DNA from: Stereum hirsutum FP-91666 SS1
Taxonomy: Eukaryota > Basidiomycota > Agaricomycetes > Russulales > Stereaceae
Direction: 5' to 3'
Length of the DNA: 64,000 nucleotides
Assembly (NCBI RefSeq): GCF_000264905.1
Contig: NW_006763138.1
Span: forward strand, 1,443,216 to 1,507,215
Part shown: positions 48,401 to 59,262 of the stretch, piece after piece
Layout: the number at the start of each line of letters is the position of its first letter
How positions within the stretch are numbered: the first letter of the stretch is position 1
Position numbers and translations under genes: made by a program
Notes under the pieces: model-generated
The model's input: only the letters and a program-made list of their open reading frames with translations
Databases searched by the model: none
Told to the model about the DNA's origin: nothing

Positions 48401-51400
48401 ATCGGTGGCGACAGCCTACTTTTAACATACGCAAACTCTCGAGCACGACTTTGGGATGTGAAGACGAAAGAGTTCTGGCGCTCCATGGACAGGGAAAAGG
48501 CGGACGAGATGCTATTCCAAGGCGGATGGCTGGAAGTGTAAGTGCCCTTTTACGTCTTCCGACGCTCATGCGATTCGATCGGCGAATGGAACCGTTGACT
48601 CGAACGTTGTTCCTTGTACTCATGATTGGATCTCCGCTACGTTCTTAGGTCGCTTGACAACCATCCACACACACTTCATGGTGGTATCGCGGCCCTGGGA
48701 CCGGCGCTTAGGGGTTCAGACTCGGGTAAGTCCTTCCAGCGGTTACTCACAGGCCTGCTCCTCATGCGAACTTCCTTCTCGGTCTCCGTGACTCACATCT
48801 TCCATATTTTATCTCCTTCCTTGCATCACCTTACGAATCGCTCCACACGTATCTCTTCGATGGTCCACAGCCACGACCTTGCTGGTCGACCTGGAACCGT
48901 TCCTCGCCCGAGCCGTGTCTATCGCGAAGTCTCTCCCGTTCGACCGGAATGAGAAGAACATTGACAGCGGCAGCAGCAGAGGCGCCAGCAGAGCCCCCAG
49001 CCCAAGTAACCATCAGAACTTGACGCAGAACCTTGATCGCGAGCATGTACAACCACCCACAGTCGGTGTTCTCCGGACCATACTCACGGCGCTTCTGACG
49101 CCGGGGTTGAACTCCGACATAGATTACATCTGCACGGAGAGGCTTGGGCTGAAACCGTCCTCGGCGTCTGTTTCTGTGGGGCTCTATGGGTGCGTGTATT
49201 TCTCCGCCTTTCGCACCGCAATTCTTGTGTCATGCGCTCTCGGATTCAGAGCGGGTCGATCTCAACGTTGCCTGGCGCGATGTCGATGGCTGATTTGCGT
49301 TTCGCACTTTGTTGCTTTGGGCATGTAGAAACGAGTCGACGTGCTTGAATGTGGTGGATACGACCGAAGGCGCTTGGTGTATTTCTCCCGAAGCATCCGC
49401 AGCTCGCGCGCTCGCCATAATCTCGTCTCTCCGGACGTTACATCACTTCCATCGTCAGTCATCTCTCGAACTTCTCCACAATCAATAGTCCCACTTTCTC
49501 CCACTGTCCTCGTTTCAACTCATATATCCCGCATCCCATCACCCTCCGATCCATTCTCATCCTCGCATCCTTCCGTTCAACCGTTCGACCTACTGAATGG
49601 GGCATCTTGAAATGACACAGCGTCCGATGACACGAACACGGTCATTGCCTTTTACGCTAACGGACTGCATCAGGCCGTGGGGAAGTATTTCTGCAGGCCT
49701 AGTCTGCCGTATCTGGCAAAGTGGTGGTTCGAGTCTTGCCGTAAGTGTTCTTTGTTCTACGCATCAGAGATCTTTTCTGATGTGCGGTTGTGGGGTGTGG
49801 ACATGGTTCGATGTTTGATTGTGTGATGTAGTGGAGATTCGATCCGCGGCGAGGACTTTGTTCGATGCTGGAGTTGCGGATTTGTCGATTGAGGAGACGA
49901 TCTCGTTAGTAGAGAGATGGCAACATCATTGTAAGTTCTGATGGGCCCGCTATATCCTTTATACTTCGCTCAGTTTCTTTCGCGCGCGACGTAGTACCGT
50001 GCCTCCAACCCGATGCCGAGCGGAAGTTGCCTTCTGTCGCCATGTCACTGTTCCTTTGCGGCTACATCGCCGCGGACAAGTACAACCTTTTGTCTACGAG
50101 GTACCGTTCCTGTTTTGCCTGAAACTAAAAAAACGGAGTCTTACTCATTGCTCCCTATGTCTTCTCCATCCCAACCCTCCAATCTAGTGCCCTAAACGAC
50201 ATCTCAAAATCCATAGTCCTCTACCTCACCTCCCCCGACACCGACACGCCCTACCGCCTCCTCTCTATCGACCTCTGCTCGCGCGGTTTCCCAATCTGGC
50301 AACAATACGTCGACCCGATGGAACTCCTCCGTTCCCTCTTCACGCTCGCCACATCCTCCTCAAAGTCGACCATCTCCGCCACGTCTCTCGCCCCAGTCTC
50401 GGGTAGTCCTGGCTCCGTTACAGGCGTCGGCGGAGGTGGTGGAATCGGAGTTGGAGGAGGAAGTGGAGGTGGTGGTGGTGGAATAGGTATTGGGGGTGCG
50501 GGTGGTGGAACGGTGGTGGGCGCGGGCGTGGGAGGAGGTGTGGGACCGCAGGCGCGACAGGCGGTCTTGCAGATCGCGAGCGATGCGAGGGGAGGAGGCG
50601 GAGCGCTTTTTATGACGACGTTAAGTTTGGATATTTTGCATCCGAAGGGGTTGGAGCATCGGAGGAGCGTGATGCAGTTGGTTGCGTTTTTGATTCGGAA
50701 GGTGGGTTTCTTTTTTCTTTTTCTCTTCGTGCATGGATGGTCTTCCTTAGAATGGTCCTTTGCATTTCATCCTCTGCCTTTGATGAGATTTTCTTCCCTT
50801 GCCTGTTCTACGACCCTCAGGTCAGCTCATGACATGATTACTGATGAAATGATTTATCTAGAAACCGCTGGTGATGTATCCGAACCTTCCCCGACTCATC
50901 GAAGCGGTGGTCAAGTCTCTCGACCCGAATTCTAATTCGAACAGGGAGGCCGTACTAGACAGTGCGACAGAGATCCTAGGACACGTCGTCAAGACGTACG
51001 TCCTCCTCCTTCCCTCTCCACACCTTTACCTCATACCAACTTCCCCTCACTCCCCTCCTCACCCACCCCCTCACCCACCCTCACCCCACCCCCACCCAAC
51101 GCCCCACAGCTTCCCAACCGTAGACTTCCACATGCAAACCCAACGCCTCGCAGTCGGCACCTCCGAGGGCGCGATCATCATGTATGACCTCAAGACGGGG
51201 ACGCGGCTGTATGTGCTCGAGGCGCATAAGAAGAGACCGGCGGCGTGTAGTTTTAGTCCGGATGGGAGGAGGCTTGTTACTGTGAGTTTGGAGGAGGGGG
51301 TGGTGTTGGTTTGGAAGGTGGGTGTTTTTTTTTTACTTCTTGTCTATATGAGAGGGTTTTGTTTCACTGCACCCATGGCGTTGTTATTGTTGATGATTCG

Positions 51401-51813
51401 AACCGATTGATTGACTAACGGATGAAATAAAATAGGTCGGAAGCAGTTTCTCGAGTTTCTTCATGCCAGGCGCACCACCGCGCCAAGGACACTCGGGAAG
51501 CGAGCCTTATAAGAGTTTAGCGTTCAATGTCGGGGACGAAGGTACGTTTCGTCTCATTCCCCTCCTCCTCCTCCTCCTCTCCCTCCTCCTCCTCCTCTTC
51601 CTCTTCCTCTTCCACTACCACCACTACCACCACCACCACCACCACCACCACATCATCTGCTGCAATCTTCTCGATGGCCTGTAATAACCCGATTCTGCAC
51701 TTGTAGCGACCATGAGCATCGAAGATACGCTCGATGCGGTCAGGTTCGAGTGGGCGGCGGAGAGGAGCGTGCGGTTGAAGATCAGGGGGGTTACGTTGAC
51801 GTTTAGCACGTAG
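45462..51813 (+). CDS. WDR7 / Rabconnectin-3 beta homologue
   Basis: Large WD40 protein that, with Rabconnectin-3 alpha (DmXL2/Rav1-like), promotes V-ATPase assembly and vesicle acidification. Start MNSTPLIVPFTFPDVQTGDE (first ATG of the open frame). An N-terminal beta-propeller carries long Ser/Pro-rich insertions (45700–46200), then a helical middle. The C-terminal part is diagnostic: helical repeats (VMYPNLPRLIEAVVKSLDP, VLDSATEILGHVV), then HMQTQRLAVGTSEGAIIMYD, LYVLEAHKKRPAACSFSPDG, VVLVWKVGSSFSSFFMPG and the end VRLKIRGVTLTFST. About 20 short introns and roughly 1500 aa. A Gly-rich low-complexity run lies at about 50420–50545 in coding sequence, and microsatellites sit in the penultimate intron. 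It acts on the pump whose c subunit is encoded at 11914–13137. Confidence 0.85.
51560..51655. repeat. CT-rich and (CAC)n microsatellites in a WDR7 intron
   Basis: A run of CTC/CTT triplets (about 51563–51615) is followed by about ten CAC/CCA triplets (about 51616–51652). It lies between exons encoding AFNVGDE and TMSIEDTLDAV, so it is intronic. Confidence 0.7.
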
Positions 51814-52304
51814 CACGTAGCGTAGCGTACAGCACCGGTTATAATGAGGAAGGAAGGAAGGAAAGAAGGTCGTGAGTTTGGGCTTCGCTATATTACTTGA
51901 TTTGAGATTATTCTAGCCGTTTAGTTTTGCGGGCGAATGACTCGGACGGCGCGATATGGGGCCGTAGATGTGATTCAAAGCGTTCTCGAGCAAGTGACGG
52001 TGTACAATACTTATGAGGAGAAGATGAACTTTTCCTGGTGAGATGTGTTGCGACTGTGTCTAACTGCTGAACCGTCGATGGTTGTTTTCGATGGTGTATC
52101 ATAATAAAATGATACACGGCGCCGAAATCTGTTGAAGCTCCCGCCGGGCCCGCCTTCATATTTCGGGGCTGTGTACGACATTATAACAAGCTAATTCCTA
52201 CAAGAGTGAGGACTTTCTACGGCGGGTTAGTACAGTCAAAAGGCGTATACACGATATATTAAGTAACTCAGGCGTACATACATACCGGAGTCGAACTACA
52301 GCGC
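51814..52304. other. 3'–3' intergenic region
   Basis: Between the convergent WDR7 and DUF7770-like genes. A GGAA repeat near 51848 and nothing else. Confidence 0.5.
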
Positions 52305-52967
52305 CTAAGTCGCGGCGGACTCGGGGAAGCTACCGCGACTGAGCTCTCTGGGATGAGGCTCAGGGCCGTCCGACTTTGACCCCGAGGGCCAATGCAGCCG
52401 CAAGTCCGCCCTGACCTTTTCTGCATCTTCGTGTGAGATGATGATGCGGTGATTTTGGCCGGCGCTGCCAGAGGTCAGATCGCCGACGAGCGTATAAAGC
52501 CAGAACTTGCATCCCTCGCCGACGGGCGAGAAGATGTAATGGTCCCTCTTAAGGTCTATGATGACCTTAAGGACGTCGGAGACGGTCGTTTGAGATTGGC
52601 CAGGTGGAACTATTACTGTAGCCGAGACGTGATGGTTCATGCCGTCACAGAAGGCATCGAGGTCGTGGTCCAGGATGGTCTTGACGATGATCGTGCCCGG
52701 CTGTCCGCCGCCCAGTGTGGGGCTGACTTCGAGGTGCACTAATGCACTGCGCGTTTGGGAGATATCATTATCATGGTTCAGATGGAGGAGGGCGGTCCAG
52801 TGGTTCGTTGGGTTGGAGAGATGGGCTTCGGGTTCGGGGACGGGATGGGCGAGAAAAGTGATGTGGGAGATGGGGATGTCGAGGTGTTCTCGTTGGAGGC
52901 CTTTGGTGAACCATGGGGTGCGGGATATAACAGAGGAGACATCTACCTTGGATGAGGCAATTGACAT
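52305..52967 (-). CDS. DUF7770-like hypothetical protein (220 aa)
   Basis: A single uninterrupted frame from MSIASSKVDVSSVISRTPWF to FPESAAT. The pattern resembles the fungal DUF7770 group: PTNHWTALLHL near residue 65, a middle beta-rich part, VSDVLKVIIDLKRDHYIF, and GEGCKFWLYTLVGDLTSG. I choose the ATG at 52967 because the residues upstream (frame open to 53330) read as unrelated arginine-rich sequence. No signal peptide, membrane segment or known active site. Shares its upstream region with the divergent glucosamine-6-phosphate deaminase gene. Confidence 0.6.
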   Translation of the reverse strand: MSIASSKVDVSSVISRTPWFTKGLQREHLDIPISHITFLAHPVPEPEAHLSNPTNHWTALLHLNHDNDISQTRSALVHLEVSPTLGGGQPGTIIVKTILDHDLDAFCDGMNHHVSATVIVPPGQSQTTVSDVLKVIIDLKRDHYIFSPVGEGCKFWLYTLVGDLTSGSAGQNHRIIISHEDAEKVRADLRLHWPSGSKSDGPEPHPRELSRGSFPESAAT

Positions 52968-53653
52968 CGTGTCTCTAACAGCGTGTGGCGCGAAGGAAAC
53001 ACAAGCGCCCACAAGTGAAAAGGCGCTGTCCGTTATCGGATATGCCCGATAAGGTTGGATGAATTGAAAATGAATAAATTGGGACGCACGGGCCACACGG
53101 CCCCTATTCCGCTCCTCCCGCCTCCCACGAAAACCATCCGCTCTTTGATTGCTCTCGCTCATGGCAGAGCTGCTCGAGCTAACACATATAAAATTTTGCG
53201 AGCTTGCGACGTACCGACATCCGAGCCCGAGCATCCTCCGAGTCTCCGCCCGAACATGTACGGTTCTTTCCGCTCGCAGGCTCATACAGCAGCATGCGTA
53301 CGCTGAGCGCCGTACTCGTGCGCGATGCATTCTTGCTGGGGAGATGCACGCGTTGCGATGGGCTCGAGCATATGGACGTAGTCACATTCTGTATGACCAG
53401 GCTTCGTTTCGAATTTTGGGATTGGGGACTATAAGTACGACGGCGCGAGCTTTGCGCGAGCTCCTCGAACGTTCGCGAGAAGCGACCCACCACCCACAAC
53501 TGCTATCCGTGTTGCTTCCGAGTCTGAGGTGTAATTGCGTTCGCCGTTATCTGCCCCTCACTTGAAGAGCTCCACCCCTCTCTCTCTCTTTCTCTTCGTT
53601 CGTATCTCCCATCGTCGTTGTCGTTGTTTGCAGCGACCGTCAGTTAGTATACC
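52968..53653. other. Divergent promoter region
   Basis: Between the DUF7770-like gene and nagB. The last 80 nt before 53654 are pyrimidine-rich. ORFs here look random. Confidence 0.5.
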
Positions 53654-55335
53654 ATGCGTAAGTCTCGTTCGGTCGTGTAGAGTAGGGGTACTGTATCAGG
53701 CTGTGGCGTATCCGCATCCCGTCAACTGATCGTCTACTTCCTATCCTGTTCTGTCCCGTTCTATCCTATCCTACAGGTCTCATCATCCGTGACGATCCCA
53801 CCGCAGTCGGCGACTACATCGCCAACTATATCTGCAAGAGGTTCGTCTCGTTCTCCTATCATTGATGTCAGTGGCAAGGATACAGTAGAGTGACTGACGA
53901 GATGTCGATATCTCTCATCTGGTGAACAGGATCAACGACTTTGCGCCGTCTGAGCAACGGCCGTTCGTCCTCGGTCTGCCTACGGGCTCTTCGCCCATCC
54001 CAACGTATAAGGCTCTTATCAAGCTCGTCAAGAATGGAAAACTTTCGTGCGTTTTCTTCGTCTTGCTTTCCTATTCCCTATTCAGATCTATTGGTATACT
54101 GATATGATCTCCATATCCCTCTCACAACACATCGTCCTTTTTGCATCGTCCATATCTTCATAATGCTTGCCACCCGTGATTCGGATCATCCTCATCTTGT
54201 CGCAAACTTCCCGCTCCTGGACTGTGTGGCGGTGGCCCTCCACGTCGATCCGCGTTATGATATGTGGTTGTTGATCACGATAGGTTCAAGAACGTCGTCA
54301 CGTTCAACATGGACGAATACGTCGGCCTGCCGCAGGATCATTCGGAATCATACCATACCTTCATGTTCAGGGAATTTTTCTCACATGGTGCGTTCCTCTC
54401 CCTCTCCTCTTCTCCCCCCAATTCGCTTACTCGCCCCACACCTCCGACTCACTCACCCCCCACCCTCCTACCCACACGCCAATACATCCAAAAAGTCGAC
54501 ATCCCCCCCTCCCAAGTAAACATCCTGAACGGAAACGCGAAAGACCTGATCGGGGAATGCAAGAAGTACGAAGCGCGGATCAAGGCGTGTGGCGGTATCG
54601 AGCTGTTCTTGGGTGGTATTGGGGAGGATGGACATATTGCGTTTAATGAGCCTGGTGAGTTCTTTCCTCCATCCCTACCCCATCCCTAGCCCTTCCACCC
54701 ACCCCCTCTCGCCTCCTTCCTGCCACTTGTCCTTCCGCCTGTCCGCTGAACAAACTCAATCCCCACCCCTCACAGGTTCCTCCCTCGCCTCCCGCACACG
54801 CATCAAAACCCTAGCGTACGACACCATCCTCGCCAACGCCCGCTTCTTCAACAACGATATCGACGCGGTGCCCCGTATGGCGCTCACCGTTGGTGTTGGG
54901 ACCGTGCTCGAGGCGAGGGAGGTCGTGGTGGTGGTTACGGGCCAGAGGAAGAGTTTGGCGTTGAGTAAGGCTATTGGTACGTCTCTCCCTCCTTTCCCTC
55001 CACTCGTTTCCCTTCCACACACATCTCAATTCAACCTCCCCTTCTTTCTACGCAACTCTCAACTCATTCGCTCTTTCTTTCTATGCGCGTGACTATGGGG
55101 AACGAAACGAACAGAGGAAGGCATAAACCACCTCTGGACCCTCTCAGCCCTCCAAAACCACCCCTGGGCGCTAATCGTCGTCGACGAAGACGCGACGGCA
55201 GAATTGCATGTGAAGACGGTGAAGTATTTTAAGAGTATTGAGAGGGTGCAGGATGAGGTGGAGCAGCATCATAGGGAGTTGAGGGAGAGGGGGGTGGAGG
55301 ATCCGCAAGAGGGGGCGGTGGGGAGTATGGAGTGA
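53654..55335 (+). CDS. Glucosamine-6-phosphate deaminase
   Basis: Converts glucosamine-6-phosphate to fructose-6-phosphate and ammonia, the last step of GlcNAc use; cytosolic. The first exon is only ATGC; the intron follows and the frame continues [19 protein letters not shown]. Then [17 protein letters not shown] (phosphate loop), [12 protein letters not shown] (catalytic Asp), [33 protein letters not shown] (catalytic Asp-His-Glu), [32 protein letters not shown] and [20 protein letters not shown]. It ends with a charged tail ([19 protein letters not shown]). Seven introns. The family is usually about 260–290 aa, plus this tail. All active-site residues are present. Confidence 0.93.
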
Positions 55336-56354
55336 GTGGGGGTGTGGGGTGGGACGAAGAGGGAGGGAGGGAGGGAGGGAGGGAAGAAGGGAGGGGAGGG
55401 GAGGAGTGTGTGTATCGGTGAAGACAGGGAATAGGGAAGGAGAGTGTGGCGCAGATTTTGATAAGTTATACATATGGCGTGGCGCTGTTTGATTTGTTTG
55501 TAGCGTATGCACATAAGTAGAGACGTCCAAGCTTGTGGAAGGGTCCGCGCTGTACATGTATACACATGCCTCTCGATATAGGGATACAAGTCCTCTCAGA
55601 GGCTCGCATTTATGTGTTGTGGATCGAAATACGAGATAGGCATTTAGTACGGGAGTGAATCGCACCTCTGGTGGATAATTTTCCACGATACCTACACGCA
55701 AACACACGAATTCGCGACACAGGGGCCACCGCCACCCAAATCGGAAATACTTACTCTTTTTCGGGACCGTCTTTGTCCCGGTCCGGGTCGCCAATTCCCC
55801 TTTCCTCTCTGCTCTTTCTCCTCCCGATCGTCTTTTCCCGTTTCAAAAGCCCCTCCCACGCTCGCCGAAACAAATTTCTCTGATTTCTTATGAGTCGTCA
55901 ATAAATAAATACATCGAGTTAAGTATCCTGGGCCTAAGTTCTCACCAACACCGATCTCTGAATCCAGTCAGATGATGACGGACACCGCTGCTCATGGGCT
56001 CATTGGCGCACTCAGATGACGCATGCAAAGTCCACTTTGGTTCACTCTCGTTCTGGTGCTCGAACTTCTATTTTCATAGATTTGCGCCCGGTTTGTCAGT
56101 TGTCGGTTGTCGGTTGTTCTGGCAGTGGGCCGTTGGACCGAGCTATCAGTTCTTCAGTGATCATGGGAGTACTTATATATAGGTCTTGTGTTTATTCCAG
56201 TGGGTTAAGAATCTGAGTATTTATATACTCACAGGCTCACGGATTCACGGACGTCCTTCCATCCTTTCCCCAGCTTTGACTCGAACTCCTTTGAGCGTCT
56301 AAGTATTCCTCTCAACCATACCCCCACCCGCCTTCAAATCGTCATAAAGCAACG
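55336..56354. other. Intergenic with purine-rich tract
   Basis: GGGAGGGAGGGAGGGAGGGA-type tract at about 55358–55412, directly after the nagB stop. A GTCGGTTGTCGGTTGT repeat near 56100. No gene recognised. Confidence 0.5.
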
Positions 56355-58989
56355 ATGTCCGACGCCGTACGCACAACACTCGAATCCGGCGGCACTCACC
56401 CTCATCACGACGAGCACGTCCCCTCCAAAGCCACAGCATGGACCGACGGAAACGAGAAACCGAAGACGGAGTGGAGCGCGTATATGAGGAATGTGTATGC
56501 GGGGAGGAAGCCGCCTTCGATTGGGAGTTATGATGTTGCCAAGTTGGAGGAGAGGGCGAGGGAGGCTACGGAGGGATATCATGGTGAGCTTTTCCCTCTT
56601 CTCCCACCTCTCCTGTACTCCGAGTCAGCTCTTAGAGTTGGGTGCTGAATATTGTGTGTTTTGCGTTGTGTTGGAATTGCTGATGATGATGTATAGCGGC
56701 GTACATGTATACATTCGGAAGCGCGGGGTCGAGCTCGACGAATAAAGCGAATCTGAAGGCGTTACAGCAGTGGAAGATTATTCCGAGGATGTTGAGGGAT
56801 GCGTCGACTCGGAGTCTCGAGGTGCGTTTTCTTCTTCTTCTTTCCCTTTCTCTTTTTTCTTCTCAATATTATCTCACCATTGATCCCCCACTCCAATCCA
56901 TCTACTGACATTCTCCTCCTCCCTTGATCTCTACAATCCCATACCCAATATTTTGTACAGACCACCCTCTTCGGAAACACCTATAAATCGCCCGTCCTCG
57001 TCGCGCCCGTGGGTGTGCAAGGTATTCTCCATAAAGACGGCGAATTGGCTACTGCGCGTGCTGCTGCGAAGGTCAGCTTCTATTTCTCCCCATTTCTCTG
57101 CGTCGCTTTGAACTTGCTTTGAAACTTATTGGATGATGAATTGATTGCTTGGATGGTAATTTGACTTATTGAACGGTAATTTGACTCGTTGAATGAATAT
57201 TGGATTCGTTGAACGTCAACCGGACTCTTTGAACAACAACCGGGTTCATTAAATTGGCTCGATCGTCGTGGTCTGCTACGAACGTAAATATGAATATGTA
57301 GGTCGGCGTGCCGTTCATCATGAGCACCGCGAGCACGAGGCCTCCCGAGGAGGTTGCGGAGGCGAATGGAGTGGACGGGGCGAGGTGGTATCAACTCTAC
57401 TGGTGCGTCGTACCTCCCATCGTCTCTATCGTTAAAACATATTTCCCGGCTCGCCATGTTAATTGATTTCATTTTATTCAATTTTATTTTCCCATGGCCA
57501 CATTAAACCAGGCCCCACACAGACGAAATAACGCTCTCGCTGCTCTCCCGCGTCAAAAAGGCGGGATTCACGGCGCTCGTGGTCACGCTCGATACGATGT
57601 TGCTCGGCTGGCGACCGCATGATCTCGATACGGCGTATTTGCCGTTCGCGCATGGGGTTGGGATTCAGGTTCGTGTTATCGTCTCAGCTTACCGGCGTCT
57701 TGTCTTGCGCGCCGTCTGTGCTAGAAGACTGAGCTGACGGTTTTTCTGTGGGTGTGGATGTATACTTGTAGGTCGGGACGTCGGACCCTGTGTTTATGAA
57801 GAAGATGGGGCTGGAGGCGAGGACGGGGGAGAGTGCGCATTGCGCGTTCCCGTTCGATCCGGAAGCGATGGACAAGAAACGAGCAGAAGGTACGTTCCTT
57901 CCTTTCGTCCATCTGGTCTAGTCAACCGTCTAGATTCCTACATCTCGGCACTTATCATCCAATTCATCACTTCCACTCAACCCGTATGCTAATTGAACAC
58001 ATAACATACAACACAGGCGACCCCGCCGCGATCGAAGGCACGAAACTCGGCATGGCCTGGCTCGCGGAGACGAACTCGGGTATGTTCAAGACGTGGGGGA
58101 TGCTCAAGCTCCTCCGTGATAATTGGGAGGGCCCGATCGTGTTGAAGGGGATACAGAGCGTGGAAGATGCGTTGTTGGCGATGGAGAATGGGATGGATGG
58201 GATTGTCGTTAGTAATCATGGTGCGTTTAATTTTTCTCTTAAATTTGTCTCGGCTTCGGTTTTCTTTACAATTTGGGCGTTGTTGTGTCACGAGGTTCTG
58301 GGTTGATTCATAGGGGGTTTATTGACATCTACTTCTATTTTATCTTACTTTTCTCCAACGTCGCGACGCGTGTGGCACGGGCGTTCAAATCTCACCTTTC
58401 TGCTTCTGACTTTCAACATAAAAGGCGGAAGACAAGTCGACGGCGCGATCCCCTCCTTCCTTGCCCTCGAAGAGATTACGGCGAATAATAAGGTTCGTGA
58501 AGCGCAGGAACGCGGAAAGTTCACCGTCTTGTTCGACAGTGGGATCCGGACGGGTTCGGACGTGTTGAAGGCGATCGCGATGGGGGCGCAAGGGGTCTTA
58601 TGTACGTTTTTCGTTCCTTTAACACAGTCTTACGTTCTGGCTCATTTCCTCCGTCTCTTCTCTCGCCATGCGTCGTTGCTCACTGAACCCGCATTCGGTC
58701 GATAAACGCGGCTTTCTTGATCGAATTGGACATATTTCCACATTCCGGGTTCGTGTGGCACTCTCTGTCGTCCTACATTGACGTTCCTTCTCCACCCGAA
58801 CGCGCAATAGTGGCCCGCCCATTCATGTACGGACTCGCGATCAACGGCGAACAGGGCGTCGAAGAAGTCTTAAGAGGATTGTTGGCGGACACGGAGATCA
58901 CGATGGGCCTGAGCGGGTATAGTAATTTGAAGGAGATATGGGCGAGGAAGGAGAAATTTATGCGGAAGGTGGATGCGGGGTTGGTTTGA
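56355..58989 (+). CDS. FMN-dependent 2-hydroxy-acid oxidase (lactate 2-monooxygenase-like)
   Basis: Oxidises an L-2-hydroxy acid such as lactate through FMN. Start MSDAVRTTLESGGTHPHHDE; no signal peptide or cytochrome b5 domain, unlike yeast cytochrome b2. The TIM barrel shows LKALQQWKIIPRML, SPVLVAPVGVQG, FIMSTASTRPPEEVAE, GARWYQLYWP, FTALVVTLDTMLLGWRP, PIVLKGIQSVEDALLA, and the active-site His-Gly-Gly-Arg in VVSNHGGRQVDGAI. It ends with FTVLFDSGIRTGSDVLKAI, ARPFMYGLAI and LSGYSNLKEI. The long insert DLDTAYLPFAHGVGIQVGTS resembles lactate 2-monooxygenases. Eight introns. No damage seen. Confidence 0.9.
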
Positions 58990-59262
58990 GCCAACCGGCG
59001 TGTTCTTGGGAGTTTATGAGTGGACGGAAGGAGAATAAGCTGGCGTTGAAGGATGGGATAGGCTTCGAAGAGAGGCAGTTCCATGCGTTTTTCACTGTGT
59101 GTTCGTCCAATTGCCCGAATTGTTGATATCAATATATGCGTAGTACACAATGTATATATGAAGCTGCAGGTAGAACAAATGTAAAATAACCGTCTGTAGA
59201 AAATGTGCCCGTCGATCCCATCCGAGCTGCAACTTACTGGCGACGAAGAACAATCAGCCAAC

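Noticed and set aside
52968..53330. Upstream extension of the DUF7770-like frame
   Set aside because: Arginine/serine-rich and unlike the rest; an internal ATG at 52967 gives the expected start.
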